In this document: one piece after another, positions 18,023-25,893 of the stretch
Position numbering within the stretch: position 1 is the stretch's first letter
How the letters are laid out: each line of letters starts with the position of its first letter
DNA from: an uncultured Spirochaetales bacterium
GTDB taxonomy: Bacteria; Spirochaetota; Spirochaetia; Sphaerochaetales; Sphaerochaetaceae
Reading direction: 5' to 3'
NCBI GenBank assembly: GCA_944392695.1
Contig: CALXXN010000002.1
Location: 182,593 to 246,592 of the forward strand
DNA length: 64,000 nucleotides
The notes under the pieces: generated by a model
What the model saw: only the letters and a program-made list of their open reading frames with translations
What the model was told of the DNA's origin: nothing
Database searches by the model: none
Translations under genes and position numbers: made by a program

Positions 18023-19008
18023 GAGATATCCTCCTTTTCTGTATTCATGTTCCTGACAGAGCCAGCCACGCTCAGCTCAGCCTCGACCAGTTTTGAAACC
18101 CTGTCCTTGCGACCATCCACGACCCTTCCGAGCATCGACTCCGCCAAGGCCTTGGAAATCTCATAGACAGGCTGCACGACCGTTGTGATCTTTGGAATTG
18201 TGAGGTTCTGATGACCAAGTCCGTCGAAACCGACGACCGAGATATCATCAGGCACGCTCAAACCCTTGGCCTGGAGGCCCAGTACGAAGCCTACCGCCAT
18301 GGTGTCGGTAATGAGGAAACAGGCTGTGAAACGCCCCCTTCCAAGCAGGACCTCACTTGCCTCGCGCCCACCCTCTGTGCTGTTGTCCACCTCGACAACC
18401 AGGCTGCTGTCGTACTCGATCCCACCTTCCTGCAAGGCCATGCGGTAACCTTCAAACCTCTGCTTCACATAGTCGGCACCTGTGGTGTTGAGGACCACCG
18501 CTATCCTCCTATGACCATTTTCAACGAGGTAGCGGACCGCCTTCCTGGCAGAAAGCACATTGTCGGTATCAATACAGTCGACCCCCGCATCATCATACTG
18601 ACCAAAGAGCGCCACAGGCTTGCCAAGCGACAGGCACTGACCAAAGGCTTCCTCAGCCTCGTTGTAACCAGAGAAGATGTAACCATCACAGAACTGGGAT
18701 TCGTTGACCTCGTGCACCAGGGACAGGGAATAGCTGCGCTCCCCCAAGGCCTCGCTCACGCCAAGCAGGAAGTGTGACAGGAAGGGATCGAGGCGGGAGA
18801 AGTTCCTTGAGGCATACACGCAGATGATCCCACTGCGCTTGTACACGAGGTTCCCTGCGGCCACGTTCCTGACATAGCCAAGCTCCTTCATCGCTGCCTC
18901 GACTTTCCCCCGGGTCTCCTTGGCAACCTTGTCCGGGGTGTTGACCACCCTGGATACTGTTATCAATGAAACTCCCGCCCTAAGGGCAACGTCCTTTATC
19001 GTTACCAT
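18019..19008 (-). CDS. LacI family transcriptional regulator
   Basis: Sugar-responsive repressor of 329 residues. The N-terminal HTH and hinge read TIKDVALRAGVSLITVSRVV (residues 3-22), followed by a periplasmic-binding-protein-like ligand domain. It is the first gene of the operon with the binding protein, permeases and two glycosidases, and overlaps the binding-protein start by 4 bases. Two identical palindromic operators, one at its own promoter and one just after its end, indicate autoregulation. The inducer is probably the transported oligosaccharide. Confidence 0.92.
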   Translation of the reverse strand: MVTIKDVALRAGVSLITVSRVVNTPDKVAKETRGKVEAAMKELGYVRNVAAGNLVYKRSGIICVYASRNFSRLDPFLSHFLLGVSEALGERSYSLSLVHEVNESQFCDGYIFSGYNEAEEAFGQCLSLGKPVALFGQYDDAGVDCIDTDNVLSARKAVRYLVENGHRRIAVVLNTTGADYVKQRFEGYRMALQEGGIEYDSSLVVEVDNSTEGGREASEVLLGRGRFTACFLITDTMAVGFVLGLQAKGLSVPDDISVVGFDGLGHQNLTIPKITTVVQPVYEISKALAESMLGRVVDGRKDRVSKLVEAELSVAGSVRNMNTEKEDIS

Positions 19009-19044
19009 ATGTTAACGTTAACATCGGTTTTGAAGAGCTGTCAA
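19009..19044 (-). promoter_or_regulatory. lacI operon promoter with overlapping operator
   Basis: On the minus strand a consensus TTGACA (19039-19044) is followed after 17 bases by a weak -10 TTAACG (19016-19021). The 16-bp palindrome ATGTTAACGTTAACAT (19009-19024) covers the -10 and touches the lacI ATG at 19008. There is no room for a Shine-Dalgarno, so the mRNA is probably leaderless and repression probably blocks polymerase directly. Confidence 0.65.
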
Positions 19045-19047
19045 CAA

Positions 19048-19152
19048 GAAAATGCAAAACGCAGCATTGCCATGGGAAAATGTAAAAGTCCTGATCATTT
19101 TCCCCTAGAAAAATGTAAACCTCCTGTTGTTTTTCGCCTAGAAAAGTGTACA
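19048..19152 (+). repeat. Tandem ~33-bp repeats with GAAAATGTAAA core
   Basis: Cores related to GAAAATGTAAA begin at about 19048 (degenerate), 19076, 19108 and 19141; the TGTA core is spaced 33 and 33 bases for the last three. Linkers also match (ATTTTCCCCTAG and TTTTCGCCTAG). Spaced repeats like these occur as transposase-binding sites at the ends of IS21-like or Tn7-like elements, so this may be the stranded end of a lost element next to the decayed ATPase gene. The DNA from 19153 to about 19310 shows nothing else. Confidence 0.55.
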
Positions 19153-19309
19153 GCCATTATATCAAATAATTGCTATACAATGAGTTGATACCCCTAGAAT
19201 GATAAAGCAGACAAAAGCCATTGTTTCTTGAAGGTGGACAGGAGCGCATCTAAACTCTATCTTGTAAACTTTTGACTTCTTGGAGCGATGTCAAATACTG
19301 CTGACAAGG

Positions 19310-19706
19310 TACAGCTTTCCTGGAAGCAGAAGGGCTCTGATTATCCCATGCAACCTTACCATTTCTCTGATGGCTCAATCCGCTTCATCTGCCTGGCTGC
19401 AGCCGAGGCTTTCCATCGACGATGATAATAGATGAACCGGAACTCGGGCTCCATCCTGCTGCGGTATCGTTGCTTGCCGAGCTGCTCCAGGTGGCATCAA
19501 GGCAGACCCAGGTCATAGTGGCGACCCAGTCACCACTCCTCATAGACAACTTCTCTGTGGATGACATGATAGTCATGAGCAGGAAGGATGGGGCATCCAC
19601 GATGGAAAGACTTGATCCAGAAGACTTCTCAATCTGGCTTGAGAACTACTCAATTGGAGAGCTCTGGGCGAAGAACGTCATCGCTGGAGGGCCTGTCAAT
19701 GAGTGA
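19310..19706 (+). pseudogene. Decayed AAA-family ATPase, C-terminal part
   Basis: The C-terminal half of an AAA_21/OLD-like ATPase survives. An upstream frame encodes YHFSDGSIRFICLAAAEA (the usual signature region), then a frameshift near 19408 leads into MIIDEPELGLHP (Walker B, from 19422), IVATQSPLLIDNF and a C-terminus ending at 19706. The Walker A half is absent upstream. The end overlaps the next reading frame by 8 bases, as in intact two-gene ATPase/DUF4276 units. Inferred to be a dead defence-type module. Confidence 0.7.
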
Positions 19707-19953
19707 ATATATTGAGGTTCTGGCCATTGTCGAGGGCGCGACCGAAGAGAAGTCCGTCAGGACAATCCTTGCACCCCACCTTGGATATCGCGCCCTAGGT
19801 GTCGAAACACGGATTGGGAAACGCGGGATGAACACTCTCCTGTGTATTTACACAGTTTTTTTCGGTGAATACTCCATGCTTCACGTTCCAGCACGACCAG
19901 GCCTAGCACGGGATGACCAATCGTATTTTCTTTCATGTAAAAATATTATTTAA
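19699..19953 (+). pseudogene. Truncated DUF4276 (Toprim-like) protein
   Basis: The first 45 or so residues (EVLAIVEGATEEKSVRTILA and following) match the start of DUF4276 proteins, partners of AAA ATPases in two-gene systems. After about 19840 the frame continues into unrelated sequence and stops, so roughly three quarters of the protein is missing. The break coincides with GTGTATTTACAC (19842-19853), which recurs at 20010-20021. Confidence 0.65.
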
Positions 19954-20001
19954 CAGATAGTCTATTTAGACAATGCGTAACAGAAACGGATAGATAGTGC
20001 T

Positions 20002-20030
20002 GAAAAAAAGTGTATTTACACGTTTTTTTT
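20002..20030. terminator. A/T-flanked hairpin, possible bidirectional terminator
   Basis: A7-GTGTA-TT-TACAC-G-T8 can fold as a stem with T-runs on both strands. The same 12-base core is at 19842-19853. It lies between the DUF4276 remnant and the DprA-like gene. The remaining sequence to 20234 shows no gene. Confidence 0.45.
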
Positions 20031-20234
20031 ATCAATGCCTTGCCATATTGCATACAGCGGACAGAAATAGTTCTTGTATGTATGCCTCCCAAAACCAGAA
20101 GAAGATATCCATGGACAAGCTCAGCATCCTTACTCAAAATCAATGTCTGCAGGAAGCAAAACAATCCGACAAGATTGAACAACCATGCTTATTCAAGTAT
20201 TGACAATCATCAACCCATGAACTGACAATTAAGC

Positions 20235-21425
20235 ATGACCTCCTCAGAACTTGCATCATCATTATACTTCTCTAAAGAAGCTGCTAATTATCTTGGGATA
20301 AGTGTCCAACGCTTGGCCAAGCTGACAGCAGAGGGCAAAGTGACGCCATTGAAAAAGACTGCATCTGGAACAGTCTATTTGAAAGAAGAACTCGAAAAGA
20401 GGAAAGCAGAACTTGCCATATTTAATAGCCCCAATATCGTTATGCCAAAGAAGACAAACCAGCAATTCGAAATCAACACAGCCACAAGATATGAAGCTTT
20501 GAATTCTGCAACTGCGATGAATGCATGTTCAATGACTGAAAAGAAGGTAGACAGGATTTTCACTTCCTTGGATTCAACATTCACCTCATCACCAATGCAT
20601 GATGATTTCACAGGTTGGGCTGAACTGCTATCCGTTGATTCAGAAAAGCTTGAAAGAGAATACGACAAAGCTTGCAAGGCATTTTCCACCCTCCGCCATG
20701 ACGACATGATCATCCGTCGTGGGGATTTGTTGTATCCAGAGCTTCTCGCCCATACTGACGAAGCCCCTCGCTTCATCTACTTGCGTGGTGATGTGACACT
20801 CCTGAACAACAAGAGAACGGTTGCACTAGTTGGTAGCCGCAATGCTTCAGATAAAGGGAGAAGTGACACAATGCGTGTTGCCATGGCACTGGGTGCCAAT
20901 GGGATAACCATCGTATCTGGACTTGCCAAGGGAATCGATGTCACAGCGCATAGGACAGCGCTGGAGAATGGATTCAAAACAATTGCTGTGATTGGTACAA
21001 ACCTGAACCAGTACTACCCTGCAGAGAACAAGGAAGTCCAAGAGGAAATAGAAGAGAAAGGATTGATCCTCTCGCAATTCCCACCATCAGTGAAAACAGA
21101 GCGTTGGTTCTTTCCCCTCAGGGATGGTGTGATGAGCGGACTTTCCCTTGCTAGCGTGATAATGGAGGCAGGTGAAACTTCCGGAGCACTCAAACAAGCT
21201 TCATTCGCTCTTAAACAAGGACGCTTAGTACTCATTCCACAGAGCGCCTTTGAAATACGGACAATCACTTGGCCGGCGAAACTTGAAAAAAAAGGTGCAA
21301 TCAAGGTGCGTAGTCCAAAGGAAATCATCGATGTGCTTTCATCTCATGAGGTGTACAAAAGTGAAATCGATGATCATTCAGAACAGCTTTCACTTGGTTT
21401 GGATGAAGTAACAACAGAAGAATAG
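20235..21425 (+). CDS. DprA/Smf-like protein with N-terminal HTH
   Basis: Protein of 396 residues. An N-terminal MerR-type helix-turn-helix (about 12-50, SKEAANYLGISVQRLAKL) precedes a DprA/Smf Rossmann domain with GSRNASDKGR (200-209), SGLAKGID (228-235) and EAGETSGAL (311-319). Housekeeping DprA loads RecA on single-stranded DNA and lacks this HTH. The partner is a phosphoribosyltransferase 10 bases downstream rather than topA or competence genes, which points to an accessory, perhaps defence-related, nucleotide or DNA sensor. That role is inference. No strong Shine-Dalgarno precedes the ATG. Confidence 0.82.
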   Translation: MTSSELASSLYFSKEAANYLGISVQRLAKLTAEGKVTPLKKTASGTVYLKEELEKRKAELAIFNSPNIVMPKKTNQQFEINTATRYEALNSATAMNACSMTEKKVDRIFTSLDSTFTSSPMHDDFTGWAELLSVDSEKLEREYDKACKAFSTLRHDDMIIRRGDLLYPELLAHTDEAPRFIYLRGDVTLLNNKRTVALVGSRNASDKGRSDTMRVAMALGANGITIVSGLAKGIDVTAHRTALENGFKTIAVIGTNLNQYYPAENKEVQEEIEEKGLILSQFPPSVKTERWFFPLRDGVMSGLSLASVIMEAGETSGALKQASFALKQGRLVLIPQSAFEIRTITWPAKLEKKGAIKVRSPKEIIDVLSSHEVYKSEIDDHSEQLSLGLDEVTTEE

Positions 21426-21435
21426 TGGGAAGGGA

Positions 21436-22704
21436 ATGTATTACGGCAAAACTCCAACCGTCTTTGTCATGTTCATTGATGATGTGCTTGAATCACTGAA
21501 AGGCGATTCATCATTATGCAAGCGCTTCCTCTCATTCCAAGACAAGTTCTCATGTATGATTGTGAGTCGCTTCCCTTGGTGCTGGAATGCTTTCAAATCA
21601 CAAAAAACTGTTACCCTCAACTACAACAAAATCACAATCCCGTCCTTGAACTTCCAAGCAAGCTTATTTCAAGAAGGCAAGTGCAAAAGAATCGATGAGC
21701 TTGCTTATGTTTCAGATGATTTTGATTTCATCCTTGAAGCGGAGAAGTCCCTGGCTTTTTCGATATTCATCAATCTCCGAAAGAAAAAGTCATTGCATAA
21801 ATCAGTTCTGGGAAATGCACCTGATATGACAACCACCTCATTTGTTGAAACTCTTACCCGTATTGAGCGAAGCCAGATTCAATATGCAGGTAACGAATTG
21901 ATGTACGGTTCAGGACTTTCAACTCCGTCCTTCATCACAAGTACGATAGAAGCTGAACATGGTATGACAAGATATCCTATCATGATAGGTGGCAGATATT
22001 TCGGAGCAAAAGATTTCGTTCATCCATTTGACTCATATTCAAATGCCATAACAGCAAACAAAAGAATAAACAGCAAACTGTACCACAAATTCGATCCACT
22101 TGTTGAAAGAATCCTATCCGCAGGAATCACAGCTCTGGGAAACGCAGGAATCAACATAGATTCAATTTGCGCTACTCCTTGCAGGCCCAACAAAGACGAA
22201 AGGAATGCAGAGATACTGGAACAGGTGTCCTTATCTACGAGCTTGGTCAACATACTCCCAAACTTCAAATGCACACGTGACTATGGAGACCAGAAATCCA
22301 CCATGTCTCAGTTTGACCGTCAGAGTAATGTAGGTGGAGCATTCAAGTATACGGGAGGACTCAAAGGGCGGAACATCTTGCTGTATGACGACATAATCAC
22401 CACAGGTGCGACCTTGGTTGAGTGTGCATCAACATTGATGAAAAGCGGTGCAGATAATGTCATATGCATGGTGTTGGCAGTGAACCAATTCAAACGCGAA
22501 TACTGGATTCCAGATACAACCAAGCAACACTTTGAAAACTACCATTTAAGGTTCAATGGGAAAACACTGAAGCCGTTCAGTGTCGATAAAACAGGAAATA
22601 ACACCAGATATGACTGTGCTATAGAGGAATTAGTACAAGCTATCACCGAAGACATGATTTCGTACAAAATCCCTTCCCATGACATAGATGACATGCCATT
22701 CTGA
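21436..22704 (+). CDS. Phosphoribosyltransferase-domain protein
   Basis: Protein of 422 residues with a type I PRTase motif LLYDDIITTGAT (PRPP-binding loop, 318-326) in its C-terminal part, as in ComF-like proteins. The N-terminal 300 residues are longer than in ComF and unfamiliar; no zinc ribbon is seen. It starts 10 bases after the DprA-like gene with GGGAAGGG just upstream; ATG 21469 is an alternative. The pairing of a DprA domain with a PRTase in one operon suggests a two-component system acting on nucleotides or nucleic acid. Confidence 0.8.
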   Translation: MYYGKTPTVFVMFIDDVLESLKGDSSLCKRFLSFQDKFSCMIVSRFPWCWNAFKSQKTVTLNYNKITIPSLNFQASLFQEGKCKRIDELAYVSDDFDFILEAEKSLAFSIFINLRKKKSLHKSVLGNAPDMTTTSFVETLTRIERSQIQYAGNELMYGSGLSTPSFITSTIEAEHGMTRYPIMIGGRYFGAKDFVHPFDSYSNAITANKRINSKLYHKFDPLVERILSAGITALGNAGINIDSICATPCRPNKDERNAEILEQVSLSTSLVNILPNFKCTRDYGDQKSTMSQFDRQSNVGGAFKYTGGLKGRNILLYDDIITTGATLVECASTLMKSGADNVICMVLAVNQFKREYWIPDTTKQHFENYHLRFNGKTLKPFSVDKTGNNTRYDCAIEELVQAITEDMISYKIPSHDIDDMPF

Positions 22705-22745
22705 CGGTATTCTGAATTCTATTTCAAGAACTAGCAGATTTCTTT

Positions 22746-22970
22746 CTAATTCCTTTTATCATGATAACTCGAATACCTCGATACCAGTTTCAGACAATTT
22801 TCATCATCACTGTTGTCCCAGGTAAACCCTGCTTCGATTTCTTTAATGTCAAATGAATAATATGACTTCTCGTTTTTTCCATGGTTGATTTCATTAGAGT
22901 TCAGGGTGGTATATACATGTTGGATGTATCTGACCATGATTGGTATTCCACGCACTTTCAGTATCCTCAT
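22746..22970 (-). CDS. Possible small hypothetical protein
   Basis: An open frame of 74 codons in an otherwise empty, AT-rich stretch. The composition (SFDIKEIEAGFTWDNSDDEN) is protein-like, but no family is recognised and no Shine-Dalgarno supports the ATG. It may be a fragment of a lost gene. Confidence 0.3.
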   Translation of the reverse strand: MRILKVRGIPIMVRYIQHVYTTLNSNEINHGKNEKSYYSFDIKEIEAGFTWDNSDDENCLKLVSRYSSYHDKRN

Positions 22971-23407
22971 GATTTATGAATGTTGGATGAATGAACAGAA
23001 AAGGATTGGCGTTTTTCTTAATTGGAGATGGCTCTGCCACTCCAATTCCGGGCGAGGGCTCTCGTCCGCAAGACAGACACCCTGTTGGCATCTGCATCCA
23101 TGGATGCTGCCTGTATGGCAAAAGAGGCATCAGCGTTCGCGGATTGATATCCAGCCTGGTATGTAAGACATACCATATTTGAACAAAAATCGGCATTTCA
23201 TTGAAATATATTTGAAAATCCACAGTTTCATGTAATTTTGAATAGTTTCGTAGTCAAATCGTCTACATCTATCTAGTTACCAAAACCTAAGATATAATCA
23301 CCAGTAGATAGGGTGATTGTGTGTAGGATAATCTGCTTTCCAGGAAGTCCTGGAAGAAAGCAACCTCCACTTCGATTAGGACAAACAGCCCCAAGGCAGG
23401 AGGTTTC
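22971..23407. promoter_or_regulatory. Intergenic region with -10 and hairpin before 23408
   Basis: No gene is supportable here. A TATAAT at 23293-23298 could drive the gene at 23408. Between them a 7-bp hairpin (TTCCAGG 23338-23344 with CCTGGAA 23349-23355, loop AAGT) would lie in the 5' leader; related genes at 25288 and 47962 also have a leader hairpin. The GGAGG at about 23399-23403 serves the start codon. Confidence 0.45.
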
Positions 23408-24232
23408 ATGACCAGGAATACAAGCATGATCATGACGGTTGCCACCAATGTAGATCACAAAGCCGTGACTGTGATCTGTTTGGAGCGTCATTGGAACGAA
23501 ACGACTCAAACGATGTTCAATGAACGATTCAACGCCGTGCGATTGGACCAGCTTGTCGACATGTATGTTGAATGCTCCCCCGTGATAATCCTCAAGAACG
23601 GTCGTGTGATCACAGTCCCAGAAGGAAGATGTCACGATAAAGACAAGGCACTGCGTGCTTACAGCTACCTGCTGCTAGGATCAGCCATAGACGACAACTT
23701 CCACCACTTCCATGAATCATTCACCACAAGCCACCTACGCTTCCAGCACATGCCTGCATCGAGGTACAGGCTCGATGACATCGCCATAGAAGCCGCCAGG
23801 GTGGGGATGCATCCGCTTGACCTGGCTGGACAACTCTGCGATGACTTCCAGCTTGCAGGGATTGGATGTCCAACAGGCATGGTGGTTGAAGCCCTCAAGC
23901 ATGAGGACTTCCAAGTGTTCTTGGGAGAAGCAGGCAGGCTGGAGTCAAAACCCTACGACACGGTGCGGATCTTCGACAGGAGGTTGAAACTTGCCGCAGG
24001 CCGGGACGGGGAGTCCAAGTACTGGTGCCCGTTGATGAACAACAAGAGCAGGAGCCCTGGTTCCGCAGTCAGCCTTGAAGTCGTGGAAGCGAGCGCACAC
24101 TGTCTTGGTTTCAGCCCTGCGGTCTTCCTGTTCCTCGTCGCCGACTACAAGGTGAACAAGCACCTGCCCTCCTCCTGGGAGGGGATTGAGGAGAGGATCC
24201 ACATGCTCAAGGAAGGCATGATCGTGCTGTGA
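23408..24232 (+). CDS. Uncharacterised protein with two HTH-like segments
   Basis: Protein of 274 residues, no known family. Two segments look like the second half of XRE-type HTH domains: RLDDIAIEAARVGMHPLDLA (mid-protein) and SLEVVEASAHCLGFSPAVFL (near the C-terminus). The same layout occurs in the proteins at 25288 and 47962, so I suspect one divergent family of double-HTH proteins. Start ATG follows GGAGG at five bases. It is upstream of a small lipoprotein and membrane protein gene pair. Confidence 0.65.
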   Translation: MTRNTSMIMTVATNVDHKAVTVICLERHWNETTQTMFNERFNAVRLDQLVDMYVECSPVIILKNGRVITVPEGRCHDKDKALRAYSYLLLGSAIDDNFHHFHESFTTSHLRFQHMPASRYRLDDIAIEAARVGMHPLDLAGQLCDDFQLAGIGCPTGMVVEALKHEDFQVFLGEAGRLESKPYDTVRIFDRRLKLAAGRDGESKYWCPLMNNKSRSPGSAVSLEVVEASAHCLGFSPAVFLFLVADYKVNKHLPSSWEGIEERIHMLKEGMIVL

Positions 24233-24314
24233 CCTGTTTACTGGAGCCAATAATCCTAGACCAGACTTCCTATGACATTGACGCTGTAAGCATCCAACAC
24301 AAAGGAGGCCGGTC

Positions 24315-24749
24315 ATGAAGAGACATGCCACAACTACCGTATGCAGGTTGTTCATCCTGCTCATCGCCCTCACCTTCCCGTCCTGTGACATGGGGATGCT
24401 CTTCCCAGAGATACCAGTTGATGATCCGACGACAAGCATCACAGAAGCTCCTGATTGCATCTTGAAACCTTTCATCGGAGAGGTCCTCAGTTTGGAAACG
24501 GAAGCCGTCATGGATCCAATCTCAGGTCAGGAAGGACTCTACGACAAGGCATCTGTCATCTGGGACGAGGTCAATGGCTTCCGTTTCCAGAGCATGACGG
24601 AAGAAGGTGCACAGGAAGCACCACTTCCCTTCTCTGAAACTGAGGATGGTGATTGGACCTTGGATGGACGTACCGTAACAATCAACGAAGATGGCAGCAA
24701 GCTCATATTCTCGAATGGGCGAGAGGACCTGGTTTATGGGAAAGGCTGA
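24315..24749 (+). CDS. Small lipoprotein, function unknown
   Basis: Protein of 144 residues with a positively charged N-terminus, a hydrophobic core (LFILLIALTF) and a lipobox-like PSC near residue 24, so it is probably a lipoprotein. The rest has a short beta-rich pattern (DGDWTLDGRTVTINEDGSKL). A GGAGG-like site precedes the ATG. It overlaps the next gene by 14 bases. Confidence 0.7.
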   Translation: MKRHATTTVCRLFILLIALTFPSCDMGMLFPEIPVDDPTTSITEAPDCILKPFIGEVLSLETEAVMDPISGQEGLYDKASVIWDEVNGFRFQSMTEEGAQEAPLPFSETEDGDWTLDGRTVTINEDGSKLIFSNGREDLVYGKG

Positions 24750-25209
24750 GGAGAAACGGCTTGCAAAGGTCTTAGGGATGGTAGTACTTGTCACCATCAC
24801 GATAGTCATCGTCGTCTTCATAAGATCCGCTTATGAAGTCGCAGATCCCAACCCTCCATCGACAAGTGAGGAGGAGAGGCTTGAATGGTATGAGGTGCTC
24901 GAGAACCAGGACTTCGTCATAGACAAGGGGTCCAAGGATGTCGGATTGATTGAGTTCTTCAACTGCCCGGTCTCAGCACTGGAGTTCGGTTCCTATGATG
25001 AAGCTGGAGGGAACATGCCATGCCTGATAACCACGGAAGATGCTTTCACCTACACAGGTCATGTCAGCATGGGTCCTGAAAGCCTCATCTGCACAGTCGA
25101 TGGAGCTGTACTCCAGCTCTGGTATACGGAGACCGTCGAGGGGGAGCACCCAACTGTGACACTGCGTGGAGAGGAGGAACGCCTCCTCTTCACACCAAGA
25201 CAGGTGTAA
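24736..25209 (+). CDS. Single-pass membrane protein, function unknown
   Basis: Protein of 157 residues with one N-terminal transmembrane segment (VLGMVVLVTITIVIVVF, about 12-28) followed by an extracytoplasmic beta-rich domain. I chose ATG 24736 because GAGAGGA lies eight bases upstream and the membrane segment follows directly. It overlaps the lipoprotein gene, so both products probably act together at the envelope. Confidence 0.65.
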   Translation: MGKAEEKRLAKVLGMVVLVTITIVIVVFIRSAYEVADPNPPSTSEEERLEWYEVLENQDFVIDKGSKDVGLIEFFNCPVSALEFGSYDEAGGNMPCLITTEDAFTYTGHVSMGPESLICTVDGAVLQLWYTETVEGEHPTVTLRGEEERLLFTPRQV

Positions 25210-25219
25210 TTAACAAAAG

Positions 25220-25249
25220 CAGCCAGATGACCATAAGACCATCTGGCTG
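25220..25249 (+). repeat. 10-bp hairpin upstream of HTH-like gene, copy 1
   Basis: CAGCCAGATG (25220-25229) pairs perfectly with CATCTGGCTG (25240-25249), loop of 10. It is followed by TTTAAAAG and may terminate the upstream gene. A second copy at 47903-47933 keeps the stem with one G-T wobble in place of a pair, which argues for selection on RNA structure. Confidence 0.6.
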
Positions 25250-25287
25250 TTTAAAAGCCCAGCAACACACAAAGGAGACACTGGCAC

Positions 25288-25893
25288 GTGTTTGACTATA
25301 ACAAATATTCGATGGAAAGTGACTACCTCGCTTACATCAATGAGCTCAGGATTGCCACAGATGCCATCATCGGAGGCAATGTGATGTACAGGGCCTTCTC
25401 TATGAAGAACGGTTTCGATGCAAACTACATGCACCGTGCCATGTCACATGAAAGGAAATGGAATCCTAAGTTATCAACACTGGAGTTGATAGCCTTGGAA
25501 GCTGGATCATCCCTACCCGCCCTCCTGGCAAGGATTGAAGGACAAGACCTCACCCCGCAAGAAGAGCGAAGCTTCATAAGCAACCCCATTACAAAAGCAG
25601 ACCTTCTCAGATACATCTATTACATCACCCCACCCAAACTCACAGTAGCATTGATCCTCGCAAAAGACATGAGGCTCAATGCACCAGAGACACCCCTGTA
25701 CGCCAACCGCCACAAAGAGCAAGGCACCCTCACCTTCAAGACACTACACACAAGCGCCTTCATGATCGGGATGACACCATACTCATTCTGCAAAGGAGCA
25801 CATGAGAGGAGTATTGAGAACATCCGGAATCTCCTTCAGCATCAAAATCCAACACTGAAGGAGAATGACAATACCAGGCACATGCAATCATAG
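25288..25893 (+). CDS. HTH-like protein, duplicated in window (copy 1)
   Basis: Protein of 201 residues starting at GTG 25288 after AAAGGAG. Residues from about 35 (AFSMKNGFDANYMHRAMS, then NPKLSTLELIALEAGSSLPA) resemble an XRE/Cro HTH, and a second similar unit ends TLTFKTLHTSAFMIGMTPYS. The gene at 47962 is a near-identical copy: about nine substitutions over 140 aligned residues by hand count. The C-terminal tails differ. The last 6 bases overlap the convergent sulfatase. Function unknown; regulator or nucleic-acid sensor is inference. Confidence 0.7.
   Translation: MFDYNKYSMESDYLAYINELRIATDAIIGGNVMYRAFSMKNGFDANYMHRAMSHERKWNPKLSTLELIALEAGSSLPALLARIEGQDLTPQEERSFISNPITKADLLRYIYYITPPKLTVALILAKDMRLNAPETPLYANRHKEQGTLTFKTLHTSAFMIGMTPYSFCKGAHERSIENIRNLLQHQNPTLKENDNTRHMQS

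Noticed and set aside
22991..23182. Small plus-strand frame with several cysteines
   Set aside because: No Shine-Dalgarno, no recognisable motif, and other frames are equally open.
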